In this document: one piece after another, positions 48,341 through 59,138 of the stretch
Layout of the letters: every line of letters begins with the position of its first letter
How positions within the stretch are numbered: the stretch's first letter is position 1
Assembly: GCA_023634235.1 (NCBI GenBank)
Contig: JAMKCF010000022.1
Coordinates: forward strand, 2,658,541 to 2,722,540
Length of the DNA stretch: 64,000 nucleotides
Direction: 5' to 3'
Origin: Pisaster brevispinus
Taxonomy: Eukaryota; Echinodermata; Asteroidea; Forcipulatida; Asteriidae
Notes under the pieces: model-generated
What the model saw: the letters and a program-made list of their open reading frames with translations, nothing else
Database searches by the model: none
What the model was told of the DNA's origin: nothing
Made by a program: the position numbers and the translations under genes

Positions 48341-48460
48341 ACTTATCGTGTACATACTTGATAAATCCAAACTTATCGTGTACGTACATGACAAATCCAA
48401 ACTTATCGTGTACGTACATGACAAATCCAAACTTATCGTGTACGTACACGATAACTTATC
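48341..48460. repeat. 30-bp tandem repeat, four units, with 22-bp palindrome
   Basis: Units begin ACTTATCGTGTACRTAC at 48341, 48371, 48401 and 48431. The last unit contains a perfect palindrome at 48433-48454 with core ATCGTGTACGTACACGAT. Frames over it on both strands (133, 125 and 62 aa) follow the 10-codon repeat and are not genes. Confidence 0.9.
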
Positions 48461-49189
48461 GTGTACATACACTGTGTACGTACAAGATAAGAGATATATT
48501 GTTTTTATTCATGTGTCGGCAATACGCTTCTGTAAAAAACACGGAAAAAATAAGTTTGTTTGTTTTTTTGTTTTTTTAAATCAAGTCATGGCGAGTACAT
48601 ACTTGATGTCACTGTGTTTCTCCGAACTTCAGCCCACTTTTCTGTATGATTGTATTGGAAATATTAGTGTGAAAGGCTGGCATTTTCATGCATCAAATAT
48701 GAGCACAAATTTGTTTTTTTCATGAAGAAAAACCACACTTGGAAATTGTGGACCAAAGTTTTCTAATCTGAAATCCCCCCCCCCCCCAACAACACACAGG
48801 AATATGTTTGTCGACCAGGTCAATCAAGGACTTTTCTTAGTTGATCTCCCAATCATTTTGCTCTTTTTTTGAGCGAAACCCCTCAATGTTGTTTTTTAAA
48901 GTCAGTACAACAAGGACACCAAGATCACTGGGATCAACATGTAGACAGGCTTGAACACACACAGAAAAAAAACCAAAAACCCAAAACAAAGCTGCAAAAG
49001 CAAGTAGCTTTAACAGTTGGGTCAAAAGTTGATGTGCATTTCCAAAACAAAACCAACAATCTTCAAAATTTATCTTAGGCAACAATGCAGTAAAAGTTTG
49101 CCAGAATGTGTCACTAAATTTTCAATAAAATGAAAAGTAACCTTGCATTTTTATGTTCTCAATCTGGGTAATTCGAATCTTCTCATTTA
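48461..49189. other. No gene; poly-C run
   Basis: A run of 13 C lies at about 48775-48787. Short frames on both strands have no recognisable motif. Confidence 0.55.
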
Positions 49190-51275
49190 TAGCCTGTAGT
49201 GGTTTAAGTGAGGCAGAGAGTTAACTAATCAGTACAACCTGTGCCGTCCCAACTATGACCTGCAGTAGTTTAAGCATAGCAGGGAGTTAACTAGTCAGCA
49301 CAACCTGTGCCGTCTCAACCATGACCTGCAGTAGTTTAAGTGTAGCAGGGAGTTTACTAGTCAGCACAACCTGTGCCGTCCCAACTATGACCTGCAGTAG
49401 TTTAAGCGTAGCAGGGAGTTTACTAGTCGGCACAACCTGTGCCGTCCCAACTATGACCTGCAGTAGTTTAAGCATAGCAGGGAGTTTACTAGTCAGCACA
49501 ACCTGTGCCATCACATCTATGACCTGCATTGGTTTAAGTGTAGCAGGGAGCTTACTAATCAGCACAACCTGTGTTGTCACATCTTTGACCTGTAGTGGTT
49601 TAAGTGTAGGAGGGAATTTACTAATCAGCACAACCTGTGCTGTATCATCTATAACCTGCAGTTGTTTAAGTAAAGCAGGGAGTTAACTAGTCAGCCGAAC
49701 CTGTGCCATCCCAACTTTGATCTGCAGTGGTATGAGTGAAGCAGAGAGTTTACTGGTCAGCACAACCTGTACGGTCACAATTTTGACCTGTAGTGGTTTA
49801 AGTGAAGCAGGGAGTTTACTATTAAATCAGCACAAACTGTGCCGTCCTAACTATGACCTGCAGTAGTTTAAGCATAGCAGGGAGTTTACTAGTCAGCACA
49901 ACCTGTGCCGTCACATCTATGACCAGAAGTAGTTTAAGCGTAGCAGGGAGTTTACTAATCAGCACAACCTGTGCCGTCACATCTATAACCTGCAGTAGTT
50001 TAAGCATAGCAGGGAGTTTACTAGTCAGCACAACCTGTGCCGTCACATCTATGACCTGCAGTAGTTTAAGTGTAGGAGGGAATTTACTAATCAGCACAAC
50101 CTGTGCGGTCACATCTATAACTTGCAGTAGTGAAAGCATAGCAGGGAGTTTACTAGTCAGCACAACCTGTGCCGTCACATCTATAACCTGCAGTAGTTTA
50201 AGCATAGCAGGGAGTTAACTAGTCAGCAGAACCTGTGACATCCCAACTTTAACCTGCAGTGGTGTGAGTGAAGCAGAGAGTTTACTGGTCAGCACAACCT
50301 GTGCGGTCACAACTATAACTTGCAGTAGTGAAAGCATAGCCGGGAGTTCACAAGTCAGCACAACCTGTGCCGTCACATCTATGACCTGTAGTGGTTTAAG
50401 TGAAGCAGGGAGTTGACTAGTCAGCACAATCTGTGCCATCACATCTTTGACCTGCATTGGTTTAAGTGTAGCAAGGAATTTACTAGTCAGCACAGCCTGT
50501 GTTGTCACATCTATGACCTGCAGTGGTGGGCAGGGAGTTAACTAGTCAGCACAACCTGTGCCATCCCAACTTTGACCTGAAGTGGTTTGAGTGAAGCAGG
50601 GAGTTTACTAGTCAGCACAACCTGTGCGGTCACAACTATAACTTGCAGTAGTTAAAGCATAGCCGGGAGTTCACTAGTCAGCACAACCTGTGCGGTCACA
50701 TCTATAACTTGCAGTAGTGAAAGCATAGCAGGGAGTTTACTAGTCAGCACAACCTGTGCCGTCACATCTATAACCTGCAGTAGTTTAAGCATAGCAGGGA
50801 GTTAACTAGTCAGCAGAACCTGTGACATCCCAACTTTAACCTGCAGTGGTGTGAGTGAAGCAGAGAGTTTACTGGTCAGCACAACCTGTGCGGTCACAAC
50901 TATAACTTGCAGTAGTGAAAGCATAGCCGGGAGTTCACAAGTCAGCACAACCTGTGCCGTCACATCTATGACCTGTAGTGGTTTAAGTGAAGCAGGGAGT
51001 TGACTAGTCAGCACAATCTGTGCCATCACATCTTTGACCTGCATTGGTTTAAGTGTAGCAAGGAATTTACTAGTCAGCACAGCCTGTGTTGTCACATCTA
51101 TGACCTGCAGTGGTGGGCAGGGAGTTTACTAGTCAGCACAACCTGTGCGGTCACAACTATAACTTGCAGTAGTTAAAGCATAGCCGGGAGTTCACTAGTC
51201 AGCACAACCTGTGCCGTCACATCTTTGACCTGTAGTGGTTTAAGTGTAGGAGGGAGTTTACTAATAAGCACAACC
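49190..51275. repeat. 66-bp minisatellite, about 31 units
   Basis: Units of 66 bp carry the phrases GACCTGCAGTAGTTTAAG, GGGAGTTTACTAGTCAGC and ACAACCTGTGCCGTCAC with substitutions. Because 66 is a multiple of three, both strands show 22-residue periodic frames (for example TCSSLSVAGSLLVSTTCAVT on plus, LKLLQVIDVTAQVVLTSKLP on minus), broken where GGGAGTT(T/A)A creates stops. A block from about 50100 to 50540 is repeated exactly at about 50687-51127, an offset of 587 bp. Confidence 0.95.
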
Positions 51276-51858
51276 CAAGAGCACAGCCCAATACCCCCAT
51301 ACAAAGTGCAATATTTATCCATTAGGGAAGTAACAAACTTATTCGCTGATACTTGGTTATAGTTTTACAGAAAGAAAAGTCAGTCAAAATACCCTGAAGT
51401 CAGAAGTACAGTTTCTGGCTTATCACAGATCTTTGACTTATGCCTTTGGTGCATATTTTGTGGTAGTAAACACAGGTTTTGCTTCTGTTTAATCATTACC
51501 ACTATTTTTGTATAACCTTGTTCTCTCCAGTTTGCTGACTTAGTTTCGAAACAGAATCTTTGGTTACGTAATTCCAAGGTTGAATGTTTCTTACTTCTAG
51601 ATATTTAGAGTAGGGAGTGTGTTTGCATGGCAAAACCTCTTACATGTATTGACCCAAATCACCTGGCATCATCATCCCAATAAATCATGATGCACCATGT
51701 TGGGAGTCAGTCTCCCTATGTGTTATATAGTGGACTGCACATTTTAGGTGACGTAGGCTCACCGTATATATTTCTGCAATCTGACTCTCAAAATGACAGA
51801 CCATTGGCAGACAGTAAGTAGCCTTGTGTGACATTGGTGTAAGGAGTCAATAATGTTA
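51276..51858. other. No gene recognised
   Basis: Unique-looking sequence with only short frames. Confidence 0.5.
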
Positions 51859-52153
51859 CACCTGGTTCAGACAGGCACTTTAAAGTCGCGCCGAACCAAG
51901 TTATTGAAATAAGTACATGAAAAGTTTGACGTCTGAAACAGTTAGGAGCAGCTGGACGCAATGGAAGTCAAAAGATCAACTGTTGCAGTCATTCGGAATG
52001 ACTCTGGAGCATCTTGGTTTCAGACATTGACCTTGTCATGAGCCGAACCTAAGGTATTAAGTTTGCCTGTCTGAAACCAAAATTTATTTAGGTCGATCTA
52101 GAGTTGCTCCTATTGGTTTGGCACGACTCTGGAGCACCTGTCTGAACCAGGCG
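51859..52153. mobile_element. Harbinger-like MITE (295 bp)
   Basis: Terminal inverted repeats CACCTGGTTCAGACAGG and CGCCTGGTTCAGACAGG (right end, reverse complement) differ at one base. Both ends are flanked by TTA (51856-51858, 52154-52156), the 3-bp target duplication of PIF/Harbinger elements. The interior repeats GACTCTGGAGCA. No coding capacity. Confidence 0.75.
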
Positions 52154-52198
52154 TTAGATTTGAAGCTTTGTATGGTAATGAAAGTGAAGAATAAACTG

Positions 52199-52402
52199 AC
52201 ATTGACTTGGCAGTACAGCTTGAGGCTTCATATGTATGAAGCCTTCAGTATGCTTGTTGAATCACATTGACTTGGCAGTGTATGTTAAGGCTTAATACAT
52301 GTGAAGCCTCCTGTATGCTTGTTGAATCACATTGACTGGATTGTGTACGCTTGACCCTACATACTTCTGAAGCTTCGTGCATGCTTGTTAAATCATAGTG
52401 AA
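52199..52402. repeat. Three about 72-bp tandem units
   Basis: Each unit holds CACATTGACTTGG or a variant, a GGCTT..GAAGC palindromic stretch and TATGCTTGTTGAATCA. The first has the 22-bp palindrome at 52223-52244 with 10-bp arms AGGCTTCATA. Confidence 0.8.
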
Positions 52403-53335
52403 TTTTCATGTGATGGTGAACAAGGGCGCTGATGAAACCTGAAATTATTAAAACTACCCTAAATATAGCAATTATCCAAGTTCAAGCTACATAAAAAGAC
52501 ATCAGTACTATTGACTGCATTGTTTTAGAGCCAAAAATCGCCTCCTTAAAATTGGTTCAAATTTGATAAAAATGCTGGTCTCACCTCTTGTTTTGGGGTG
52601 TTTTTTTTTGCCTTTTTGTATGCTATCAATATTTCCCAAAGTATAGCTGATATCCAAAGTCATGGGAAGAAAACCCTTGGAGATTTGCTGCCCCTTCATA
52701 AACACCCCCATTGAAAAATGGAACAAAAGCTATTTTCCAATCAAAATATTTTCTCCAAACAATAATAAGGAGAGGTTTAGCTATGGCAAGTATTAAACCT
52801 AACATCAACTTGTTTTTTTTCCCATATCCATCCCATAAGAAGTTCCCTCAAACAGCAATTTTAGAATGTTTATTTATACAATGATCGAGTAGAACTTGGT
52901 AAAATGAACATTTTGTGGCAAGTTTCTTAAACGTTGCTCAAGAACTTTGGAAAACACAGAGGGGGTGCTCAACGGTTAATTTCAACAACAAAAATAATAA
53001 CTTTAAAAATGGGCAAATGCCTGGCACCACTGCAAAGAATAAAGTAGTTTCCACAAGAAAGTGTTGTGATTTTCCACAAGAAAATGTCTCAACCCAACTA
53101 TATGTGGTCCACGTTGAAATTAGAGTACTACCATATGGGTTATGAGCTGTCAAAAGATGCTATATTTTCATACTTTATTTCCATACACTGAGATTATGTG
53201 TGTACATCACTAACTTTTGAAGCAAATAACTTTCTATTAATATGCTGTTTAATGGTCACCTGGCATTAAAAACAGGTAAATTTCATCATTAAAAAAACCC
53301 AAATGGGGAAACCAGCCTTAAATGGTTGTTTGGCT
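52403..53335. other. No gene recognised
   Basis: AT-rich with short frames on both strands. Confidence 0.5.
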
Positions 53336-53377
53336 GTTGCCATGGTAACAAAGCTCTTCAGTTGTTGCCATGGTAAC
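53336..53377. promoter_or_regulatory. Two RFX X-box motifs, 28 bp apart
   Basis: GTTGCCATGGTAAC occurs at 53336-53349 and 53364-53377. It fits the RFX-family X-box consensus (GTTGCCATGGCAAC type), a near-palindrome found in promoters of ciliary genes. No gene start is identified close by, so function is only suggested. Confidence 0.5.
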
Positions 53378-54121
53378 AATATTTATTTAAGTATGGAGAT
53401 ATTCTACTTTTGACCATGGCCACCCTATGCTTGGTATTTACAGTCCCTAAATGCTTTTAAACATTAAAGCAAAGCTCTCTATCTCACAGTTACTACCCCC
53501 TTGTTATTCCTGAAACCATCCCAACTCCTTTGGAGTATGCAGATTTGAAATCTAGAGTCAGTGAATTGGTCTTGGAGTTTCTTGAGCATATACTATTATG
53601 ATATTAAGTTTATTTCACAGCATAAGACACAAGTTATTTTTTTGATAAAAACCACTATGCCTATTAGTATCAAAACACATCAAAATGATATTTTTAGCAC
53701 ATTCATAAATACATGTGCACAAAATATGATGGTGGTTTTTTTAAAAATTTGTTTATCAAAATAATAACTGGGGGATTGGAGACAACTTCCTGGTGTATTT
53801 TCTCCTGTAATATCCATTTATTGGGGTAATTACAATTGGTTAATTCATCAATTTGCTTGTTTGACCATATGACTAATCAGCTTAACTAGCTTAACCATAT
53901 ATATATATATTTAAAAGAAGATAACTACTTGAGACTGCCTTAAAAAGAAAAAACAAATTTCAGTAATGCCTACATGGTCAATCCAAAAATTACACTTGAA
54001 AAACTAAAGCTTTGTACAAAAGTCTTTAAAATCTTAACACTCTATCAAATCATGGTAGTGATGAAATAACTAGCTTATAAATCTCGTTGTGTGAGTAAAG
54101 AAAACAAAATAATAATTCATT
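53378..54121. other. No gene recognised
   Basis: AT-rich. The phrase CTTCCTGGTGTATTT..TAATTCATCAATTT (53770-53850) recurs loosely at 56925-57020, so both are probably members of a dispersed repeat. Confidence 0.5.
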
Positions 54122-54164
54122 TTATCAAATGGTTGTCCATCGCCGATGGACAACCATTTGATAA
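54122..54164. repeat. 43-bp perfect palindrome
   Basis: Arms of 21 bp, beginning TTATCAAATGGTTGTCCATC, are exact reverse complements around one central C. With a one-base spacer it would extrude as a cruciform or fold as a tight RNA hairpin. Confidence 0.95.
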
Positions 54165-54677
54165 CGGTTACATGTACGTTTTGTTCGTCTGTCTAAGCCA
54201 GTTTGCCCTATGTCCGGTATCCGGTTCCTTGCCATTTTACAAATTGTTGTTTTAATTAGTGTTATTATTTGGCGTTTAATAGCACTTGAATAAATTGCAG
54301 TGTCAAGCTGTGGCGGAAAATCACATATTGCTAAGCTTATTGCATTTTTGTTGTTGTCTGAGTATAATGGTACATTATCAGGCCCACAAGAACAAATTTT
54401 TGCAAAGGGGTGCTGGGTTTTTTTCAATTGACAATTGTCATATACGGCATATGGTCCGGGCCCACTTAAGTTCTTAAAATGTTAATATTGTCATTGAATA
54501 ACGGAATATGTCAGGTTTAGAAGTGATAAGACCCAAGGGAGCAATAAGTGCCCCTCGTTAATTTTTTATAAGGATGAACACAATCGTTTTTGAAGGCTTA
54601 TCCCTGGCATCAAATGCTCACTGATCAATTGCTTATAGTCATACGTTTTTGACATTACCATGACCGACCACGACTTT

Positions 54678-55018
54678 GAATTTTCAAAGTTTGTACATTT
54701 TCAACAACGCTTTAAAAATTCTGTTTGGTGCGCGTTGGGTTGTGTGCGCGCGCGTGTAAAATAGACTACGCGCTGGTATATAATAGCTATAAATTGCGTT
54801 CCGCGTAATTAAATTGGCGTACATGAGCTTGCGCGCCCAATCTGCTTCGTAGCGAATTTTCAAAGTTTGTACATTTTCAAAAACGCTTTAAAAATTCTGT
54901 TTGGTGCGCATTGGGTTGTGTGTGCGCGCGTGTAAAAATAGACTACGCGCTGGTACTAATAGCTATATATTGCATTCCGCGTAATAAATTTGGCGTACAT
55001 GAGCTTGCGCGCCCAACA
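54678..55018. repeat. Direct duplication, 176-bp period, GC-richer
   Basis: Two units (54678 and 54854) share CAAAGTTTGTACATTTTCAA, GTTTGGTGCGC.TTGGGTTG, a GTGCGCGCG run and GAGCTTGCGCGCCCAA. About 90% alike. Confidence 0.9.
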
Positions 55019-55262
55019 CGTGAAGCCAGCTGGTTTTAAACAGCTCCAGCTATGTCTTTATCAGCCGTTTAAACACCCCCACGTGACATGCTCTCCACCA
55101 ATAGGAATAGCGAAACTGTCATGGGTATTTATGAATAATTAATAATGATTGCCATTGACTTGAACAAAGCATACCGATGGCTATTTAGTTTTATTTTGAT
55201 GTCACGTTTTGTCTACAAGCACAAGCTGGTGAGAGTTTTCCACCGCATGTTACAGTGTATCG

Positions 55263-55325
55263 CTTTGGGCGACTGGGCTCTCCAGTGGCTAAAAGGTAGC
55301 CACTGGACCGCCCAGCCGCTCCAAG
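55263..55325 (+). ncRNA. Candidate structured RNA, long imperfect hairpin
   Basis: Nested stems: CTTTGGGCG with CGCTCCAAG (one mismatch, one wobble), CTGGGC with GCCCAG, a 3x3 internal loop, and CCAGTGGCTA with TAGCCACTGG around the 5-nt loop AAAGG. In all about 25 base pairs in 63 nt. Size and shape recall a microRNA precursor, though the terminal loop is small. A CCAATAGG (CCAAT-box-like) lies about 170 bases upstream. It overlaps a 64-aa frame without recognisable motif. Confidence 0.4.
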
Positions 55326-55329
55326 CAAT

Positions 55330-57131
55330 AGTATGTTGAGCAGGGTTTCTTCATGTCTATAAGTTTCCTAATTTTATTTTAGTTTTACTTATTAAATTGT
55401 TAGTTTAAAATGTAGCCATTCCACCTAAATGTTTTTGATGTGGAAACAAGTGATTTAAAAAAAATAAAAATCACCTAAAATTGCACCCACGTTAGCTGAT
55501 GGCTCAGAGGTGCCCGGAAGCTCAATAGTGACATTTTCGTCACCAGACTTGCACGGTCTTTTGAATGTGACCACAGGGTACCCAGTCTACCTATTTCTTA
55601 CTCCATTATGGTCCAAAAACCTTCGTGGTCTGGATATTTTTGACCCCATTCCTATCACTCGAGTTCGCTGAAAAGATGTTTAGTTTTCGAGACTCGTGCC
55701 TCTCGTTAACGGCTTCCTGTAGTTTTTATTGCCATCTTTTTTTTATAAGCATGAACAAAATATTTGTAAAGGCTTTGATAGATCATTATTAAATGATAAT
55801 AACAATGAAATTATTTAGCTTGAATGTCAACTTCTTTCATCATCATGACAATGTCATAAAAATCATGACAGGACTTAATCAGTGAGCATTTGAGGCCAGG
55901 TAAAAGCGTTCGAAAACTATTGTGTTATTGGTTGGTTTAATTCCGAGGTTTATTTATTTCTGCAATATTCATTTATTTATAAGCTGTTTATTTCTGTGTT
56001 GGTTAATTATTACAGAGTTGTTCGTTTAATTCTGACTTAATTGTTTATTTCGAAACTGTGTTGTATGGCGCGCGCAGTGTGTTCCTCGCTCATGGTGTTT
56101 CCCATTTTAAAAATCTGCATTGTAAAAGCACGTACTAAGCTTTTTATTAATATATTTTTTAATAGTTTCTCTACGCAGTATGATTATTTTTGTTTTCGAA
56201 ATATGTGTTTATTTTTGAGTTACTTCAAAACAATGTGCATCTAAATTTTATTTTTTTTTTACAATGGGAATTTGTTGAATTATTTACATCCTTTTTCGGC
56301 TTGTATTTATTTGTATTTTATGTATCAACTTTGAAAACAGGTGTTTTTTTGTATCTATTAAAGTATTTCTTACTGTCTTTTTTTGCTGTCACTTTTGTTT
56401 TGTGATTTTTATTGTTTATTTTTGTGTAAGTTCCTTAAGTATTTGTGATTTAATGTATGTTTAAGTTGTTTGTTTGCTTGTTTGTTTGCTTTTGTTTTTG
56501 TGTCTTCTGTTTTGTATGTATTTATCCCTCGGGGTGCTTTAGTATATACCAGCACCCCCTTCCAAAAAGTTGGAGGTTCTGCAGCATCCAAAGCACCCCT
56601 GCTCTCTCGGGCCTGTACATTATCAAATGTTAGAACTAGAAATGCTAATCTAAACTGATCAAGAGGAAAGTCCAAGGCCAGACCCATTTTGGGGTCAGTA
56701 AGATTCGTTTTCCGTGTCAAAATTACCTGCAGTCCGAATCAAAACAAGGGATCATGAGACCCAAGAAAAATGTGTCTTACAGTATATTACTTTTTTTTTT
56801 ATTTATAAAACCGAGAACCAGGTTGAGAAAACACCTTAAATTGTATTTTCTGCACTTTCATGAAAAAGGCGCGTACAAAATAGGTGCTTTCTGATTTGTT
56901 CATCAAAATAAGAACTGGGTGCCTGATGAGACACCTTTCTGGTGTATTTCAGCGAAGTATGTTTTGCATGATACGCTTTTATTTGGGCAATTGAAATTAC
57001 TTAATTCATCAATTTACGGACCCCAGGATCTAGGATCTTTTTAGAGTTATGGCGTGAAGGTAAATGGGCCCCACAGAGCCAATAAGGAAACTCATAAGAG
57101 CTACAGGAGGGGAGACACAAGGTTCTCAACC
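55330..57131. other. No gene recognised
   Basis: T-rich on the plus strand around 56040-56520. A minus-strand frame of 103 codons (56409-56720, with EPPTFWKGVLVYTKAPRG) has no recognisable domain and no clear splice sites. Confidence 0.45.
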
Positions 57132-57154
57132 GGGGGGGGGGGGGGGGGGGGGGG
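57132..57154. repeat. 23-base poly-G run
   Basis: Uninterrupted run of 23 G after CAACC. Length in the genome may vary or be misassembled. Confidence 0.9.
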
Positions 57155-57930
57155 TCTCAAACCCCCTTCCCATTCCCACAACTCTGGTTATGCCATTGGC
57201 ACAGAAGGAACAAAATCAGAATGCCAAATGAAATAAGTCAAGCAAGCAAAATATGATTAAACTTATGCTTCTGTTTTTGTTCTGTATTAAAAATGAAATA
57301 AAAACAAATCCTGACCACTAATAATTTCTTGTTACAATGTGTGTACAAATCTCAATATCTAATTTTACCACATTCACGGTCAAATGCATTATACGCGGCT
57401 TGATATACGCAGTTTTATTCACGCCGGGCTTGCGTCTGTCTAAAGACCAGTTGGCTTACGGCCATAGTGCGTGGGATCTGTGATTGGTCACGCAAGTTGT
57501 TTTTTGTTTTTGTTCTGGCGCATCTTAGAAGATGCAAACTTTGAGAAGGAAGTTTCACTTTTGTCGCAGCTCTGATAGGACCAACATCTTTATTCCACCC
57601 CCATCCCCTGCTCCTTCTATATTTGAGATAATTCAGAGGCCGCGTTTTTTATTGTGGCCTATTTTTTATGGGGTTTAGGACTGACACTACCAGAAATTTG
57701 TATATTAAACCACATTTATCATACTTTTTATTGTTAAGCCGTTTGTTGTAAGCACAGCTGCATCCATTTGTTCAAGTGGGGCTTTTCCAAATGTAAGTTC
57801 GAGCAGTGGAATCACTCTGTGCACCTTCGGCGATAGTTTGTTAATATTTACAAAATATGTAAAGGGGGCGGGTAAGACATGGATTAAGATCACAGACTGA
57901 ATGTTTTCATTATTCTAAATCTGAATTTTA
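57155..57930. other. No gene recognised
   Basis: No supported exon or element. Confidence 0.5.
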
Positions 57931-58100
57931 CACCTGTTGGTATGTGTGCCCAGGTTTTGTTAAGCGCATGTAGCATATATGGGTAAGTGTGCCCAGATGC
58001 CAGGGCATTTTATGATATTGTGATACTTTAATTCTTGTGGGTATGTGTGCCCGGGGTTTGAAGTAGCATGTGTGGGTAAGCGTGCCCGGATGCCTTAGTT
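57931..58100. repeat. Short direct repeats around GTGTGCCC
   Basis: GGTATGTGTGCCC and GGGTAAG(T/C)GTGCCC(A/G)GATGCC alternate, twice each, in 150 bases. A two-unit decayed duplication of about 82 bp. Confidence 0.7.
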
Positions 58101-58937
58101 CTAATTTCGCATATTGGGCAAGGAGTTCGGTTAGCTGAAGGAGTCAAGTAACTACATGAAAATTTTAATCTGTGCGAAGTTAAAGCACAAGTTTCAGATG
58201 AGCGTTGAATTGAGTTAGAAATAAAAGCGGTTTTTAAGCTGCAACAAAACAGTATATACATAGATGTGTTATTTCATCGTCCCAGTATAAGGTGCTAAAG
58301 AAAAGCATTTCTATGCCTAAACAAAACCAAAAAACAAACCTCAGCACTCAATCCCAACAAAATCCAAAAGAAATTAAATAAAAGTTTTGTGTTCAACTAT
58401 TAACTTAAACTTAACATGGAAGTTGCCTATAGATGCCAACTTTTCCCCAACCCAACATAACTATCTTAACCGTGACAAAATTTTGAGGCACACTGTATTG
58501 TGAGTAAAGCATTGCTGAATATGAATAATGTCTGGTATGGTGACCTGATTGATTACAAATGACCAGTCAAGTTCAAGTCTCCAGCAGACTGAAGACAGTG
58601 GTTGGTAGGTTACTCAGTTCTGGGAAAGCTTTCGTATAGCCACTTCTTGATGGGCAAAGCCTACTTAGTACTCACATTTACATGTCACATTCATTCAGAA
58701 ATGTGTGAAGGTGTACACCGCCTTATACGTAACTATCTAAAAGCTTACGCAAACCACAGCAATGGTATCTAGTCTGAGGAATTCACATTGAAGTGGAATT
58801 CACATTGAAGCAGCCACTTGTGCGTGGGCAAGTCAATGTCCCAGACAATATTCAAATTTAACTTGGAATAGCCTATAGTTCATTTTAATCTAATAATGTT
58901 GTACCATCATGGTTAAACTCCAGCAATGATTTCACAT
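58101..58937. other. Probable 3' flank of the macro-like gene
   Basis: No further exon. No clear polyadenylation signal found on the minus strand, so the transcript end is not placed. Confidence 0.4.
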
Positions 58938-59138
58938 TTACTCTTCCTGACTTATTTTGATCTCCTCAAACTTTGCACAAATACCCTCAAAGTTGCGGAC
59001 TTTTGGCTCGCCCACCAGCTGCTCATCTTGGATCTCAGCGTTGACAAAAATCATGAGCTGCCTCAGTTCCAGTCCATCCTCAATGTCGTTGATGGCTGCG
59101 TCCACAATGGCTTTCAGCATCGCCACTTCATCCAAGCC
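58938..59138 (-). CDS. Macro-like gene, exon 4 (last)
   Basis: After TTTGCAG it codes residues 150-215, from GLDEVAMLKAIVDAAINDIE to the end KISQEE and TAA. The acidic C-terminal tail is a helix-rich extension. 2.4-kb intron upstream. Confidence 0.8.
   Translation of the reverse strand, partial: GLDEVAMLKAIVDAAINDIEDGLELRQLMIFVNAEIQDEQLVGEPKVRNFEGICAKFEEIKISQEE

Noticed and set aside
48178..48725. Frames of 133 and 125 codons with repeated LSCTYMTNP or LIVYVHDKSK
   Set aside because: They are 10-residue translations of the 30-bp repeat followed by unrelated low-complexity sequence.
49287..51095. Six frames of 97-127 codons with 22-residue periods
   Set aside because: Both strands of the same minisatellite are open at once; no start context or splice sites.
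56409..56720. 103-codon minus-strand gene
   Set aside because: No recognisable domain, no splice signals and a low-complexity C-terminus (TKANKQANKQ).
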